A DNA stretch of 64,000 nt. Origin: Alphaproteobacteria bacterium. GTDB lineage: Bacteria; Myxococcota_A; UBA796; GCA-2862545. A program made the translations under genes and the position numbers. Below are positions 8,752 through 20,142 of the stretch, piece by piece. The stretch lies in NCBI GenBank assembly GCA_020632875.1, contig JACKET010000017.1, positions 62,001 to 126,000 on the forward strand, written 5' to 3'. The stretch's first letter is position 1. Every line of letters begins with the position of its first letter. The notes beneath the pieces were generated by a model. The model saw nothing but the letters and a program-made list of their open reading frames with translations. It was not told the DNA's origin and searched no databases.

Positions 8752-10031
8752 CGCAAGGCTCCCGCGGCCTGCTCGACGCGATCGGCGACCGCGGCCACCA
8801 CGGCGGCGTCGCGGCCCTCGACGAGGATGCGGAGCACCGGCTCGGTGCCGGAGTACCGCAGGAACACGCGGCCCCCCTCGCCCAGCGCGGCCTCGCCGGC
8901 CCGGCTCGCTTCGACGAGGGCCGGCACCGAGTCGATCGGCGGACGCGCCGCGACCCCGACCTTGCGCTTGGCCCGAGGCCAGACCTCGAACGGCGCCAGC
9001 ACCTCGGAGAGCGGGCCCTGCGGCAGGGCGTGCGCGAGCGCGCGGAGCCCTGCGAGCAGCCCGTCCCCGCCGGGATGATCGGCGAACAGCACGTGCCCGG
9101 ACTCCTCGCAGCCGAGCGGGATGCCGTGCTCGCGCATCGCGGCCTGCAGGTGCTTGTCGCCCACGTCGGTGAAGGTGAGGGCGACGCCGGGCAGGGCCGG
9201 ACCGAGCGCGCCGGTGCTCATCACGGTCACCGCGAGGCTGCGCACGCCGAGCGCCCGCGCGAGCAGCCACGCCAGTGCGTCCCCCGCGACGATCTCGCCG
9301 CGCTCGTCGACCAGCACGCAGCGGTCGGCATCCCCGTCGACGGCGAGCCCCGCTTCGCAGCCCTCGCGCCGCACGGCCTCCTGCAGGGCCTCGGGATGCT
9401 CGCTGCCCACACCGTCGTTGATGCGCTTGCCCGGCACGACGACCCACTCGGCCGGCACCGCCCGCAGGAGCCAGGCCAGGCCGACCATCGCGGCCCCCCC
9501 GGCGAGATCGACGGCGATGCGCCGCCCCGCGAGCGCCCCGCGCTCCGGGAGCCGTGCCTCGAGCGCGTCGGTCCATCGGTTCATCAGCGGGCGGTGGGCC
9601 TGCTCGACGACGCCGTACGCATCGGCCTCTCCCGCGGGCTCTGCGAGCCAGGCCTCGACCTGCGCGGTCTCTTCGTCGGTCAGCTTGCGACCGCCCTTCG
9701 AGAGCAGCTTGAAGCCGTTGTCGCGCCACGGATTGTGCGACGCCGTGATCATGACGCCCGCCGAGGCGCGGCCCTGGTCGAGCGCCACGGCCAGCGCCGC
9801 GGTGGGCACGACCCCCGCGTCGATCGCCACGAGCCCCTCCGACGCGATGCCGGCGAGCGTCGCGCAGGCCAGCGCGTCGCCGCTCGGGCGCGTGTCGCGC
9901 GCCACGATCACCGAATCGCCCCCGTTGGCACGGGCCAGACGCGCCGCCGCGCGCCCGACGGCCAGCGCCGAGGCGGCGTCGATCGGGGCACGCCCCGCAG
10001 GCCCACGAATCCCATCGGTTCCGAACTTCAT
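8748..10031 (-). CDS. glmM: Phosphoglucosamine mutase GlmM
   Basis: The 427-residue enzyme interconverts glucosamine-6-phosphate and glucosamine-1-phosphate, feeding UDP-GlcNAc for peptidoglycan and lipid A. It begins MKFGTDGIRGPAG, carries the phosphoserine loop TASHNPWRDNGFK near residue 95, the metal-binding loop DGDADRC, the sugar-specificity loop CEESGHV, and the C-terminal phosphate-binding motif RYSGTEPVLR. It is slightly shorter than the usual 445 residues. ATG 10031 overlaps the stop of cdaR by four bases. The cdaA-cdaR-glmM order is the classic c-di-AMP operon of Firmicutes, where CdaA and GlmM interact directly; the same grouping here suggests the same regulatory contact. Confidence 0.93.
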   Translation of the reverse strand: MKFGTDGIRGPAGRAPIDAASALAVGRAAARLARANGGDSVIVARDTRPSGDALACATLAGIASEGLVAIDAGVVPTAALAVALDQGRASAGVMITASHNPWRDNGFKLLSKGGRKLTDEETAQVEAWLAEPAGEADAYGVVEQAHRPLMNRWTDALEARLPERGALAGRRIAVDLAGGAAMVGLAWLLRAVPAEWVVVPGKRINDGVGSEHPEALQEAVRREGCEAGLAVDGDADRCVLVDERGEIVAGDALAWLLARALGVRSLAVTVMSTGALGPALPGVALTFTDVGDKHLQAAMREHGIPLGCEESGHVLFADHPGGDGLLAGLRALAHALPQGPLSEVLAPFEVWPRAKRKVGVAARPPIDSVPALVEASRAGEAALGEGGRVFLRYSGTEPVLRILVEGRDAAVVAAVADRVEQAAGALR

Positions 10032-10952
10032 CGCGCCACGACCTCCACGCGCGAGGGCTCCACGGCAATGACCTTCACCCGCTCGCCGCCGCTGTGCAGG
10101 ACGCGCAGCCGCAGCCCGTCGACCGGGCCCCACGCCGCTTCGTAGCGCGGCTGGTCGGCCGGGTCCGGCAGGTGCACGAATGCGGCGAGCTCGTCGCCCG
10201 CGAGGCTCTCGATCTGCGCGGCGGGCCCCTGGATGACGACCTGCACGGTCTGCTCGATCGGCCGGTACGCCTGGGCCCCCCACAGGTAGACCGGCACGGC
10301 GGCGAAGGTGCGCTCGGCGTTCTGCGCGAGGATCTCGATCTCGGCGCTGAACCGCGTGCCGTCGGCGCTCTCGATCGAACGCGGGAAGTCGATCTCGACC
10401 GGGACCGTCGCGCTGCCCGCGAGCCCCGACAGGTCGATGGGCTCCGTGGAGACCTCCGTGAGCTCCTGGACGCTGACGCCCGGCCCGCGCACGTTGGCCA
10501 CCGGCGGGTTGAGCACGATGGCCTCGACCGCGAAGCCGGGCGCGGGCTCGCCGACGACCACGGGGCGGACCTTCACCTTGCGCTGGGCGGTCTCGTCGAG
10601 CGTGAATCGGATGGCGGACGGCGAGTGCCCGACCACCTCGAGCATCGACGGCAGGTTGACCGTGGGGAACGTGCCGAACTCGAGGTTGTGCTCGCCGATG
10701 CCGATGTCGCGGATGTCGACCTCGACGCGGGGATCCTGGTCGCGGGCGCGGCGGATCGCGGCCCGCGTGCCCTTCACGCGCAGCGCGACCTGGGTGGGCA
10801 GCGGGTCGACCGAGAGCAGCCCCGGCGCGAGCAGCCAGTCGACGCGCGCCTTCACCGCGTCTTCGTGGAGCTCGTCGGACTGGACGTACAGCCAGGCGAG
10901 CAGCGCGAGCGCCAGCGCGGCGAGCTTGTAGTGGGGATTGCCGAAGACCGAC

Positions 10953-10960
<8 letters not shown>
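10028..10960 (-). CDS. cdaR: YbbR-domain protein, CdaR-like regulator of diadenylate cyclase
   Basis: The 310-residue protein has a single N-terminal transmembrane segment (YKLAALALALLAWLYVQSD) and then extracytoplasmic beta-rich repeats of YbbR type. One example is VRVKGTRAAIRRARDQDPRVEVDIRDI, here read as two adjacent short motifs (ALRVKGTRAAIR and VEVDIRDIGIGEHN). YbbR/CdaR proteins bind the membrane diadenylate cyclase CdaA and tune c-di-AMP output. The GTG start at 10960 overlaps the cdaA stop by 8 nt, and its own stop overlaps glmM by 4 nt, so the three genes are translationally coupled. The family call rests on topology, repeat character and context. Confidence 0.85.
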
Positions 10961-11771
<811 letters not shown>

Positions 11772-11804
11772 CGAGCCTCCCGGGCGTACGCGCCCGCCGA
11801 TGGA

Positions 11805-13625
<1,821 letters not shown>

Positions 13626-13718
13626 CGGTGACCAGCCCCAGGGAGTGGATCGGAGGGTTCGACGTAACGCGGACGCGCCCCGGATTCACAGGGAGCGCGC
13701 GGACGCCACCCGGCGCGG

Positions 13719-14618
13719 TCAGCAGAGGTCGGCGTCGTCTTCGACGTGGAGGGCTTCTCCCGACACGACCACGCGCCGGCGGAGGTCGAGGACGACGGCG
13801 CCCTGCCCTGCCTGGACCGCTCGCATCACGGCGTCGAGCTGGGCCGTCGTGACCGGGCCGACGAGCGCTTCGATGCGTCGACGGGCCAGCGGAGACGGCG
13901 CGTTCCGGAGGACCCGGGGATCCGCCGGGAGCTCGGCGGCGAGGGACTCGAGGAGGACCTCGTCGTCGGCGAGCCGTCCGGCGCTGCGGGCGAGCGCGTT
14001 CACCGCGCCCGGGCGGATCTCCTCGAGCAGGGGGAGCAGGTGGTGCCGGATCCGGTTGCGGAGGTAGCGGTCGGTCGCGTTGGACGGGTCCTCGAAGACC
14101 CGGATGCCGTGGGTGGAGACGTACGCCTGGAGCGCCATGTGCTCGACCCCGAGCAGCGGGCGGACGAAGCGGTCGCGCCGTGCCGCCATGCCACGCAGGC
14201 CGCGGGGGCCCGTGCCGCGGAGCAGGTTCACGAGGACCGTCTCGGCCTGGTCGCGGACGTGGTGCGCGAGCGCGACGCGATCGACGTCGAGCCCCTCGAG
14301 CAGGGCGTAGCGGGCGGACCGCGCCTCGGCTTCGGAGCACCCCGTCGGCAACGTCGCGTGCAGGACCTCGCCGGGGACCCCGAGCATCCGGCCCTCGGCC
14401 ACCACGCTGGCCGCGAACGCCGCGCTGTCGGAGTGCTGGCCGTGATCGATCGACACCACGGTGAGCCGGGCCCCGTGGACCGGTGCGGTCCGCGCGGCCA
14501 GGTCGAGCATCACCATCGAGTCCGCGCCCCCGGACACCGCGAGGGCCACGCGCTGGCCGGGCTCCCAGAGCGCTCCGTCGCGAACCGCGCGGAGGAAGGC
14601 CTGGCGCAGGGCGTTCAT
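13719..14618 (-). CDS. tilS: tRNA(Ile)-lysidine synthase TilS
   Basis: The 299-residue N-type ATP pyrophosphatase converts cytidine-34 of the CAU-anticodon tRNA-Ile to lysidine so that it reads AUA. The PP-loop motif AVSGGADSMVMLDLA lies near residue 27. It is followed by SIDHGQHSDSAAF, the conserved HHVRDQAETVLVNLLRG and the RNRIRHHLLPLLEE motif. The protein ends about where the catalytic and first tRNA-binding regions end, so it is the short form without the full C-terminal domains of the 430-residue E. coli enzyme. ATG 14618 overlaps the RNHCP gene stop by four bases. A gap of about 90 bp with no evident gene lies before ftsH. Confidence 0.92.
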   Translation of the reverse strand: MNALRQAFLRAVRDGALWEPGQRVALAVSGGADSMVMLDLAARTAPVHGARLTVVSIDHGQHSDSAAFAASVVAEGRMLGVPGEVLHATLPTGCSEAEARSARYALLEGLDVDRVALAHHVRDQAETVLVNLLRGTGPRGLRGMAARRDRFVRPLLGVEHMALQAYVSTHGIRVFEDPSNATDRYLRNRIRHHLLPLLEEIRPGAVNALARSAGRLADDEVLLESLAAELPADPRVLRNAPSPLARRRIEALVGPVTTAQLDAVMRAVQAGQGAVVLDLRRRVVVSGEALHVEDDADLC

Positions 14619-15151
14619 CCCGCGGCTCCTGCGAGCGACGACACGCGCGCCCAGTCGTCCGGCGGCTCGCCGTCGAGAAGGACCTGGTTGCGGCGTGTCG
14701 CGCCACACAGCTGGCAGCGGTACTCGAGGATCCATCGACCCTTCTCGCGGTGGACGGCCACGGGCTCGAGCAGGCCTCCGCAGTCCGAGGCGCGGTCGCC
14801 GGGCACGTCGCCGTCGACGTGGAGCCCCGCGAGGCAGAACGGGCAGTGATCCCGGGCAGAGCGCCCGTGCGGCGGGACGCTCGCGCCGCAGCGCACGCAC
14901 GTGAAGGCCTCGTCGCGGCGGATCGGGTTCTTCCGGACCTGGGCGAGCGCGTCGAGCCCCCGCGCCCTGCGCAGGAGCTTCTTGCCCGGCCAGGTCTCGG
15001 CGTCGTCGGGCAGATCCACGCCGCGGGCCCGCGCGAGGCCGGCCACCGCGCGCTTCAGCTCCGGCCCCGCCGCGTCCAGCTCGGCGCCGAGCGTCTTGTA
15101 GAGCGAGCGGTTGTGGGCGGCGTCGAGCAGCGCCGCGGCGCGCTCATTCAT
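14615..15151 (-). CDS. RNHCP-domain zinc-ribbon protein
   Basis: The 178-residue protein has an alpha-helical, basic N-terminal half and a C-terminal cysteine-rich half. The latter matches the RNHCP family layout: FTCVRCGASV, then a variant of the eponymous motif (SARDHCPFCLAGLHVD), then VPGDRASDCGGLLEP and YRCQLCGATRRNQ. Seven cysteines in CxxC-type pairs indicate bound zinc. The biochemical role of RNHCP proteins is not established. Here the gene overlaps tilS by 4 nt and the HEAT-cyclophilin gene by 8 nt, so translation is coupled to a tRNA-modifying enzyme. A link to RNA binding is inferred from this context only. The N of the RNHCP signature is replaced by D. Confidence 0.75.
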   Translation of the reverse strand: MNERAAALLDAAHNRSLYKTLGAELDAAGPELKRAVAGLARARGVDLPDDAETWPGKKLLRRARGLDALAQVRKNPIRRDEAFTCVRCGASVPPHGRSARDHCPFCLAGLHVDGDVPGDRASDCGGLLEPVAVHREKGRWILEYRCQLCGATRRNQVLLDGEPPDDWARVSSLAGAAG

Positions 15152-17081
15152 CGGTGGGTTCGGCGCGCGCGAGGATCTGGATGCCCTGGATCCGGTCGCC
15201 CGGCTCGAGCACCCGCAGGACCTCGGCGCTGTCGACGACCTCGCCGAACCACGTGTAGTCGCCGTCCAGGAACCGCCCGGGGCCCGTCATCACGAAGAAC
15301 TGCGAGCCGCCGGTGTCGCGGTCGGAGCGCGCCATCCCGAGGGCGCCCGTCACGAAGGGCGCGTCGGACACCTCGTCCACGATGGTCCAGCCCGGCCCGC
15401 CCCAGCCGTCGCCCCGCGGACAGCCCGCCTGCACGACGAACCCGGGCACGACGCGGTGCCACAGCACGCCGCGGTAGAAGCCGCCCCGCGCGAGGGCCGC
15501 GAAGTTGTACACCGCCAGCGGCGCGACCTCGGGGTGCAGCTCGACGAACAGCGTGCCCTTGTCGGTCTGGATGCGTGCCGCGGCGATCTGCTCCACCTCG
15601 AGGAGCTTCGGGAGGTCGCCGGTCGTCGTGGTGACCGTGCCGTCGGGCAGGATCAGCTCGCGCACCAGCGCGGACTCGGGCGGCGGAGGCACTTCGACGC
15701 CCAGCGCGGCGGCCAGCGCGCGCGCCGAGGCCTGAACACCGGGCGAGCGGTGCGTCGCCCCGCGCTTCAGCGCGCTCGTGAGGAACCGCGACGCGCTCAC
15801 CGAGGACGGCTTCCGCTTGCGGTAGTCGGCGAGGCGGTCGAATCCCGCGCGCATCACCTCGCCATCCTTCTCGACGCGCAGGGTCAGCACGATCTCCTCG
15901 ACCACCGCGGGGTCGGGGTCGCCCTCGAGCCACCCGAGCGCCGCCTCGCGAACCCCGACGTCGGGCGACGAGAGCAGCTTCGCGTGGGTCTTCGCATCGA
16001 CGCCCAGATCGTGGATCCGGCTCGCCGCTGCCGTGCGGAGCGCAGGATGGTGGCCCTCGCCCGTCACCACCGCGAGGAGCGCGTCGACGTTCTCGACGCG
16101 ACCGAGGCGCGCGGCCTGCACCGGCCAGGGCTCGTCGGGAGCGATCTCCACGTCGCCCCCGTGCTCGATGACCCAGGCCTCCCGGAACGGCCCCTCTGCT
16201 GGCGCCTCTATGGACGGGAAAGCCGCCACCGCCGCCGACCACACCCACCAGTCGTCGGCGCGCCCCGAGAGGGCCTTCGCGACCCGTGCTTCGTCGGCCA
16301 CTCCCTCGGCGGCGAACTGCAGGGCCGTGGCGGCCACGAGGGGCGAGTCGGAGAGCGCGCGGTCGAAGGCCTGCCGGCCCCGATCGGAGTCGGCCCGCAC
16401 CAGCGCGCGCGTCCAGCCCGCGCGGACCGCCGAGGTCGGCCCCAGAAGGGCGCGATCCGCGACGCCGTCCAACAGCGCGGGATCCGCGATCCCCTCCAGC
16501 CCGACGCGCCCGATCAGCCCCGCGATCGTCCGCTCCGTCCGGGGATCCGCCCCCGCCAGCACCTTGCGGATCAGCGGCGATCGCGCGGATCGCACGTCGA
16601 TCTCGCGCCGCTGCATCCGCAGGAGCGATCGCGCGGCCGCGTCGTCGAACGGCCAGGGCTCCCCGAGGTGCTTCACGAGGAGCGCGACGTCGCCCGCCTC
16701 CCCTGCCCTGCCCAGCGCCTCCAGCAGCTCCCAGCGCACGGAGTGCTCCGCCAGCAGGGGCTGTTCGGGCATCGGCTCCGCGGCGAGCCAGGCCCGGATG
16801 GCCTTCGCGGCACCCGGCGTGAGGCCGAGCGCGAACGCGACCTCGCGGCGCACGCCTGCGTCGGGGTGATCCTTCAGCGCGAGCAGCGGCTTCAGCGCGC
16901 CGGGATCACGCAGCCGGCCGAGCGCCTGGGCCCGGACGCGCAGCACGGCCGGGTCGTCCAGATCCGACGCAGCGACCACCTGGGCGGGCGTCTGGCGCTT
17001 CCACTCCGCCGTGCGGATGGCCTGGATGGCCTCCTCGACGGGCGTGTCGGCGAACGCCAGCCCGAGGAGCGCGAGGATCAC
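15144..17081 (-). CDS. Exported HEAT-repeat protein with C-terminal cyclophilin-type peptidyl-prolyl isomerase domain
   Basis: The 645-residue protein starts with a very short, uncharged signal-like stretch (MILALLGLAFA) and then carries degenerate HEAT-type helical repeats over about residues 20-470. Examples are DPAVLRVRAQALGRLRDPGA and SPDVGVREAALGWLEGD. A cyclophilin domain fills about residues 500-640, with LFVELHPEVAPLAVYNF, the active-site region VLWHRVVPGFVVQAGCP and GGSQFFVMTG. The catalytic arginine (HRVVPGF) is kept. It probably folds or scaffolds exported proteins, the repeats acting as the client-binding platform. The start is GTG 17081, whose GTGA overlaps the upstream flavoprotein stop. 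The lack of any Lys or Arg in the signal segment is unusual and recurs in this window. Confidence 0.8.
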   Translation of the reverse strand: MILALLGLAFADTPVEEAIQAIRTAEWKRQTPAQVVAASDLDDPAVLRVRAQALGRLRDPGALKPLLALKDHPDAGVRREVAFALGLTPGAAKAIRAWLAAEPMPEQPLLAEHSVRWELLEALGRAGEAGDVALLVKHLGEPWPFDDAAARSLLRMQRREIDVRSARSPLIRKVLAGADPRTERTIAGLIGRVGLEGIADPALLDGVADRALLGPTSAVRAGWTRALVRADSDRGRQAFDRALSDSPLVAATALQFAAEGVADEARVAKALSGRADDWWVWSAAVAAFPSIEAPAEGPFREAWVIEHGGDVEIAPDEPWPVQAARLGRVENVDALLAVVTGEGHHPALRTAAASRIHDLGVDAKTHAKLLSSPDVGVREAALGWLEGDPDPAVVEEIVLTLRVEKDGEVMRAGFDRLADYRKRKPSSVSASRFLTSALKRGATHRSPGVQASARALAAALGVEVPPPPESALVRELILPDGTVTTTTGDLPKLLEVEQIAAARIQTDKGTLFVELHPEVAPLAVYNFAALARGGFYRGVLWHRVVPGFVVQAGCPRGDGWGGPGWTIVDEVSDAPFVTGALGMARSDRDTGGSQFFVMTGPGRFLDGDYTWFGEVVDSAEVLRVLEPGDRIQGIQILARAEPTDE

Positions 17082-18553
17082 AGGCGTCCCGCGGCGTTCC
17101 ACCCCGACAGGCCCGTGAAGCCGCCGCCCGGATGCGTGCCGGCGCTCGCGAGCCACAGGCCCCCGATGGCCGTCGCGTATTGCGCGGTGCCGAGGAACGG
17201 ACGGGCGACGAAGAGCTGGTCGATCGCGAGCTCGCCGTGCCACAGGTGGCCCTGCGGCAGCCCGAAGCGGTCGGCGAGATCCGCCGGGGTCAGCACCTCC
17301 GACGCGACGACGCGCCCCGAGACGCCCGGCGCGACGGCCTCGAGCGACGCCAGCACCGCATTCCCGAGCTTCTCGCGGGTCGCGTCGGACCACCCCTCGT
17401 CGAGGACGAACGGCACGGCGTGCACGAGGATCGACACCACGTGGTGCCCGGCCGGCGCCAGCGCGCTGTCGCTCGCGGTCGGCACGCGGATGTCGAGGGG
17501 CAGCCGGTCGGCGAAGCGCCGGTACTTCACCTGGTCGAAGGCGCGCTCGAGGTCGTTCGGCTGGCCGGCGACGAGGATGCGCTCGTGCACACCGGGCTTC
17601 GCCGCGAGCTCGAGCGGACCGGAGAGCGCGAGGTGCACCTTGGCGCACAGCCCGCGGGCGCGGACGTCCGACATGTCGCGCTCGAGAGCCGGGGGCAGCT
17701 CGAGCGGGTCGACGAGATCGAGCAGCGCGTGGCGCGGATCGCACGCGGCCACCACGTGATCCGCGTCGATGCGGTCGCCCGACGCCGTCTCGACGCCCGT
17801 GACGCGGCCGGCCTTCGTGAGCACCCGCGCGACGCGGGCCTCGCACCGCAGCGTGCCGCCGGCGGTCTTCAGCGCGTCGACCAGGGCGTCGACGACCGCT
17901 GCGGGGCCGCCCTGCACGTCCTGGCCGCGCAGCGACTCGAGCAGCAGCAGGGTCGCGGTGCTCGTCGGGCTGCGCGGGCCCATCCACGTGCCGTGCAGCC
18001 CTTCGAGGGCGAGCCCGGCGCGCGTGATCGGGTCGGCGATCATCTCGGCGAGCCAGTCCTCGACGGCCATCGGGCCGATGCGGAGCAGCTCCATCATCGT
18101 GGCCTGACCGAGCCGGCGCAGGCCCCACGCGGTCTTCGCGAGCGGCAGCAGCGGCGCGTCGGCGTCGGTACGCGGCGGAGGCTCGGAGAGCACTGTGGAC
18201 GCGTACTTCCGGACCTCGTCGAGCCGCTTGCGGTACGCCGCCCAGCCCGCGGGGTCGGGCAGATCGGCCGTCGCGCCCACAGTGCGGGCGACCTCGGCGG
18301 TCGCGATGACCGCGTCGGGCAGCGGACGCCGCGTGATGCGCAGCCCGAGGTCGCGCGCGACCACGTCCGAGAACGTGCTCGCGTCGTGGAAGATGCCGGT
18401 GTGCCGGTAGCCCGGGTGGAACTCGGCGCCCGCTGCGGAGCCGCCCGGCGTCGGGCGGGCCTCGAGTACGGTCACCTGGTGCTTCGCGCGCGCGAGACGC
18501 ACGGCTGCGGCGAGCCCGTTGTGCCCTCCGCCGATCACGACCACGCGCGCCAT
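17078..18553 (-). CDS. FAD-dependent oxidoreductase, phytoene-desaturase/PYROXD2-like (copy 2)
   Basis: A 491-residue flavoprotein with an N-terminal Rossmann dinucleotide-binding motif, VVVIGGGHNGLAAAVRLARA, followed by VLEARPTPGGSAAGAE. A second motif (DADHVVAACDPRHALLDLV) lies mid-protein and a C-terminal FAD-closing region (GLWLASAGTHPGGGFTG) follows. This set is typical of the phytoene desaturase-like superfamily that includes animal PYROXD2. No carotenoid synthesis genes are adjacent, so a carotenoid substrate is not supported. It is the third gene of a tight three-gene set with a GcvT-like protein and a paralogous flavoprotein, joined by a 1-nt overlap. The two flavoproteins share clear similarity at both ends and may act on related substrates or as a heteromer. 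Confidence 0.82.
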   Translation of the reverse strand: MARVVVIGGGHNGLAAAVRLARAKHQVTVLEARPTPGGSAAGAEFHPGYRHTGIFHDASTFSDVVARDLGLRITRRPLPDAVIATAEVARTVGATADLPDPAGWAAYRKRLDEVRKYASTVLSEPPPRTDADAPLLPLAKTAWGLRRLGQATMMELLRIGPMAVEDWLAEMIADPITRAGLALEGLHGTWMGPRSPTSTATLLLLESLRGQDVQGGPAAVVDALVDALKTAGGTLRCEARVARVLTKAGRVTGVETASGDRIDADHVVAACDPRHALLDLVDPLELPPALERDMSDVRARGLCAKVHLALSGPLELAAKPGVHERILVAGQPNDLERAFDQVKYRRFADRLPLDIRVPTASDSALAPAGHHVVSILVHAVPFVLDEGWSDATREKLGNAVLASLEAVAPGVSGRVVASEVLTPADLADRFGLPQGHLWHGELAIDQLFVARPFLGTAQYATAIGGLWLASAGTHPGGGFTGLSGWNAAGRL

Positions 18554-20142
18554 CACACCGCTCCCTGTGCGAGCATCGTCTTCGCCGCGATGGCGCCGGG
18601 CGCGCCCATCACGCCGCCGCCCGGATGCGCGCCGGAGCCGCACATCCACAGGTTCCGAACGGGCGTCGTGTAGCGCGCCCAGCCCGCGGTCGGGCGCTGG
18701 AACAGCAGCTGCTCGAGCGACAGCTCGCCCTGGAAGATGTTGCCTTCGGACAGGCCGAACTCCTGCTCGATGTCCCACGGGGTCAACACCTGGCGGTGCA
18801 GGATGGAGTCCTTCAGCGTCGGGCAGTACTCCGAGAGCGTGTCGATCACGGCGTCTCCGAAGGCCTCGCGGCGCTCGGGCCAGTGCTCGGGGCCCTCTTT
18901 GATGTCGTACGGCGCGTACTGCACGAAGATCGACGCGACGTGCTTGCCCGGCGGAGCCATCTCGGGGTCGAGCAGGCTCGGGAACACGACGTTCATGAAG
19001 GGGCGGGACGAGAAGTCGCCGTACTTCGCCTCGTCGTAGGCGCGCTCGAGGTAGTCGAGGCTCGGGCAGATCGCGATGTCCCCCATCACGTGCATGCCGA
19101 TGCCCGGCCGGTCCTTGAAGTCGGGGAACCGGTCGAGCGAGAGGTTCACCTTCCCCGAGCTGCCGCGGAACTTGAACCGCTTGATGCCGGTCACGAAGTC
19201 GTCGGGCAGGTGGTCTTCGCCGACGAACCGGAGGAACGTGAGCCGCGGGTCGCACGAGCTGATCACCGCCCGGGCGCTGATCTCGTCGCCGTTCTCGAGC
19301 ACCACGCCCGTCGCGCGGCCGCCCTTCACGAGCACCTTGTGGACGGGCGCTTCGGTGCGGATCTCGGCGCCGAAGGCCTGGGCGGCGCGCGCGATCGACA
19401 TCGACACCTCGCCGTTGCCGCCCTTCGCGAAGCCCCAGGCGCGCGAGGCCCCGTCGATCTCGCCCATGTAGTGGTGCAGCAGCACGTACGCGGTGCCGGG
19501 CGAGCGCACGCCGAGGAACGTGCCGATGATGCCGGAGACGCTCATCGGCGACTTGAGGAAGTCGCTCTCGAACCACTCGTCGAGGAAGTCGACGGCGGAC
19601 ATCGTGGAGAGCTTGAACTGGATGGCGCCGAGATCGTCGCCGAGGTCGCGGAACCGCCGGCCGAGACCGAGCAGCTGCATCAGGTCGCTGGGGCGCCACG
19701 ACGTGGGCTCGGGAGCGGGATTGTCGATGATCTCTTTCGCGAACCGCGCCAGGCGGCCCATCGCCCGGCCGAACTCGGGGTAGATGTCGGCATCCTTGCG
19801 CGAGTAGCGCTGGATCTCCTCGCGGGTGCGGTGCGGATCGGGCCACCGGCACAGGCCGGGGCCCTCGGGCTCGGGCGTGTAGGAGCACTCGAGCGGCGTG
19901 ATCTGCAGGCCGTGCTTCACGAGGTCGAGGTCGCGGATGATGTACGGCCGCAGCAGGCTCACGACGTAGCTGCACACGGTGTACTTGAAGCCCGGGTACA
20001 GCTCTTCGGTGACGGCTGCGCCGCCGAGCACGTGGCGCCGCTCGAGCACGAGCACCTTTCGGCCGGCCTTCGCGAGGTACGCGGCGCAGACGAGCCCGTT
20101 GTGCCCGCCTCCGATGATGACGGCGTCGTACGTGGTGGCCAT
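18553..20142 (-). CDS. FAD-dependent oxidoreductase, phytoene-desaturase/PYROXD2-like (copy 1)
   Basis: A 529-residue paralogue of the next gene, with the FAD motif AVIIGGGHNGLVCAAYLAKA, then LERRHVLGGAAVTEE. A mid-protein motif SARAVISSCDPRLTFLRFV and a C-terminal segment LWMCGSGAHPGGGVMGAPG complete the pattern. The segments CSYVVSLLRP and YVLLHHYMGEIDGASRAWGF resemble PYROXD2-type proteins more than carotenoid desaturases. The start is ATG 20142, which shares its first base with the last base of the upstream gene. Position between a folate-dependent GcvT-like protein and a second flavoprotein suggests oxidation or demethylation of a small methylated substrate. That role is inference from context only. 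Confidence 0.83.
   Translation of the reverse strand: MATTYDAVIIGGGHNGLVCAAYLAKAGRKVLVLERRHVLGGAAVTEELYPGFKYTVCSYVVSLLRPYIIRDLDLVKHGLQITPLECSYTPEPEGPGLCRWPDPHRTREEIQRYSRKDADIYPEFGRAMGRLARFAKEIIDNPAPEPTSWRPSDLMQLLGLGRRFRDLGDDLGAIQFKLSTMSAVDFLDEWFESDFLKSPMSVSGIIGTFLGVRSPGTAYVLLHHYMGEIDGASRAWGFAKGGNGEVSMSIARAAQAFGAEIRTEAPVHKVLVKGGRATGVVLENGDEISARAVISSCDPRLTFLRFVGEDHLPDDFVTGIKRFKFRGSSGKVNLSLDRFPDFKDRPGIGMHVMGDIAICPSLDYLERAYDEAKYGDFSSRPFMNVVFPSLLDPEMAPPGKHVASIFVQYAPYDIKEGPEHWPERREAFGDAVIDTLSEYCPTLKDSILHRQVLTPWDIEQEFGLSEGNIFQGELSLEQLLFQRPTAGWARYTTPVRNLWMCGSGAHPGGGVMGAPGAIAAKTMLAQGAV

Noticed and set aside
17078..20142. Carotenoid biosynthesis cluster
   Set aside because: Only desaturase-like flavoproteins are present. 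No phytoene synthase or cyclase is adjacent, and the sequences look PYROXD2-like.
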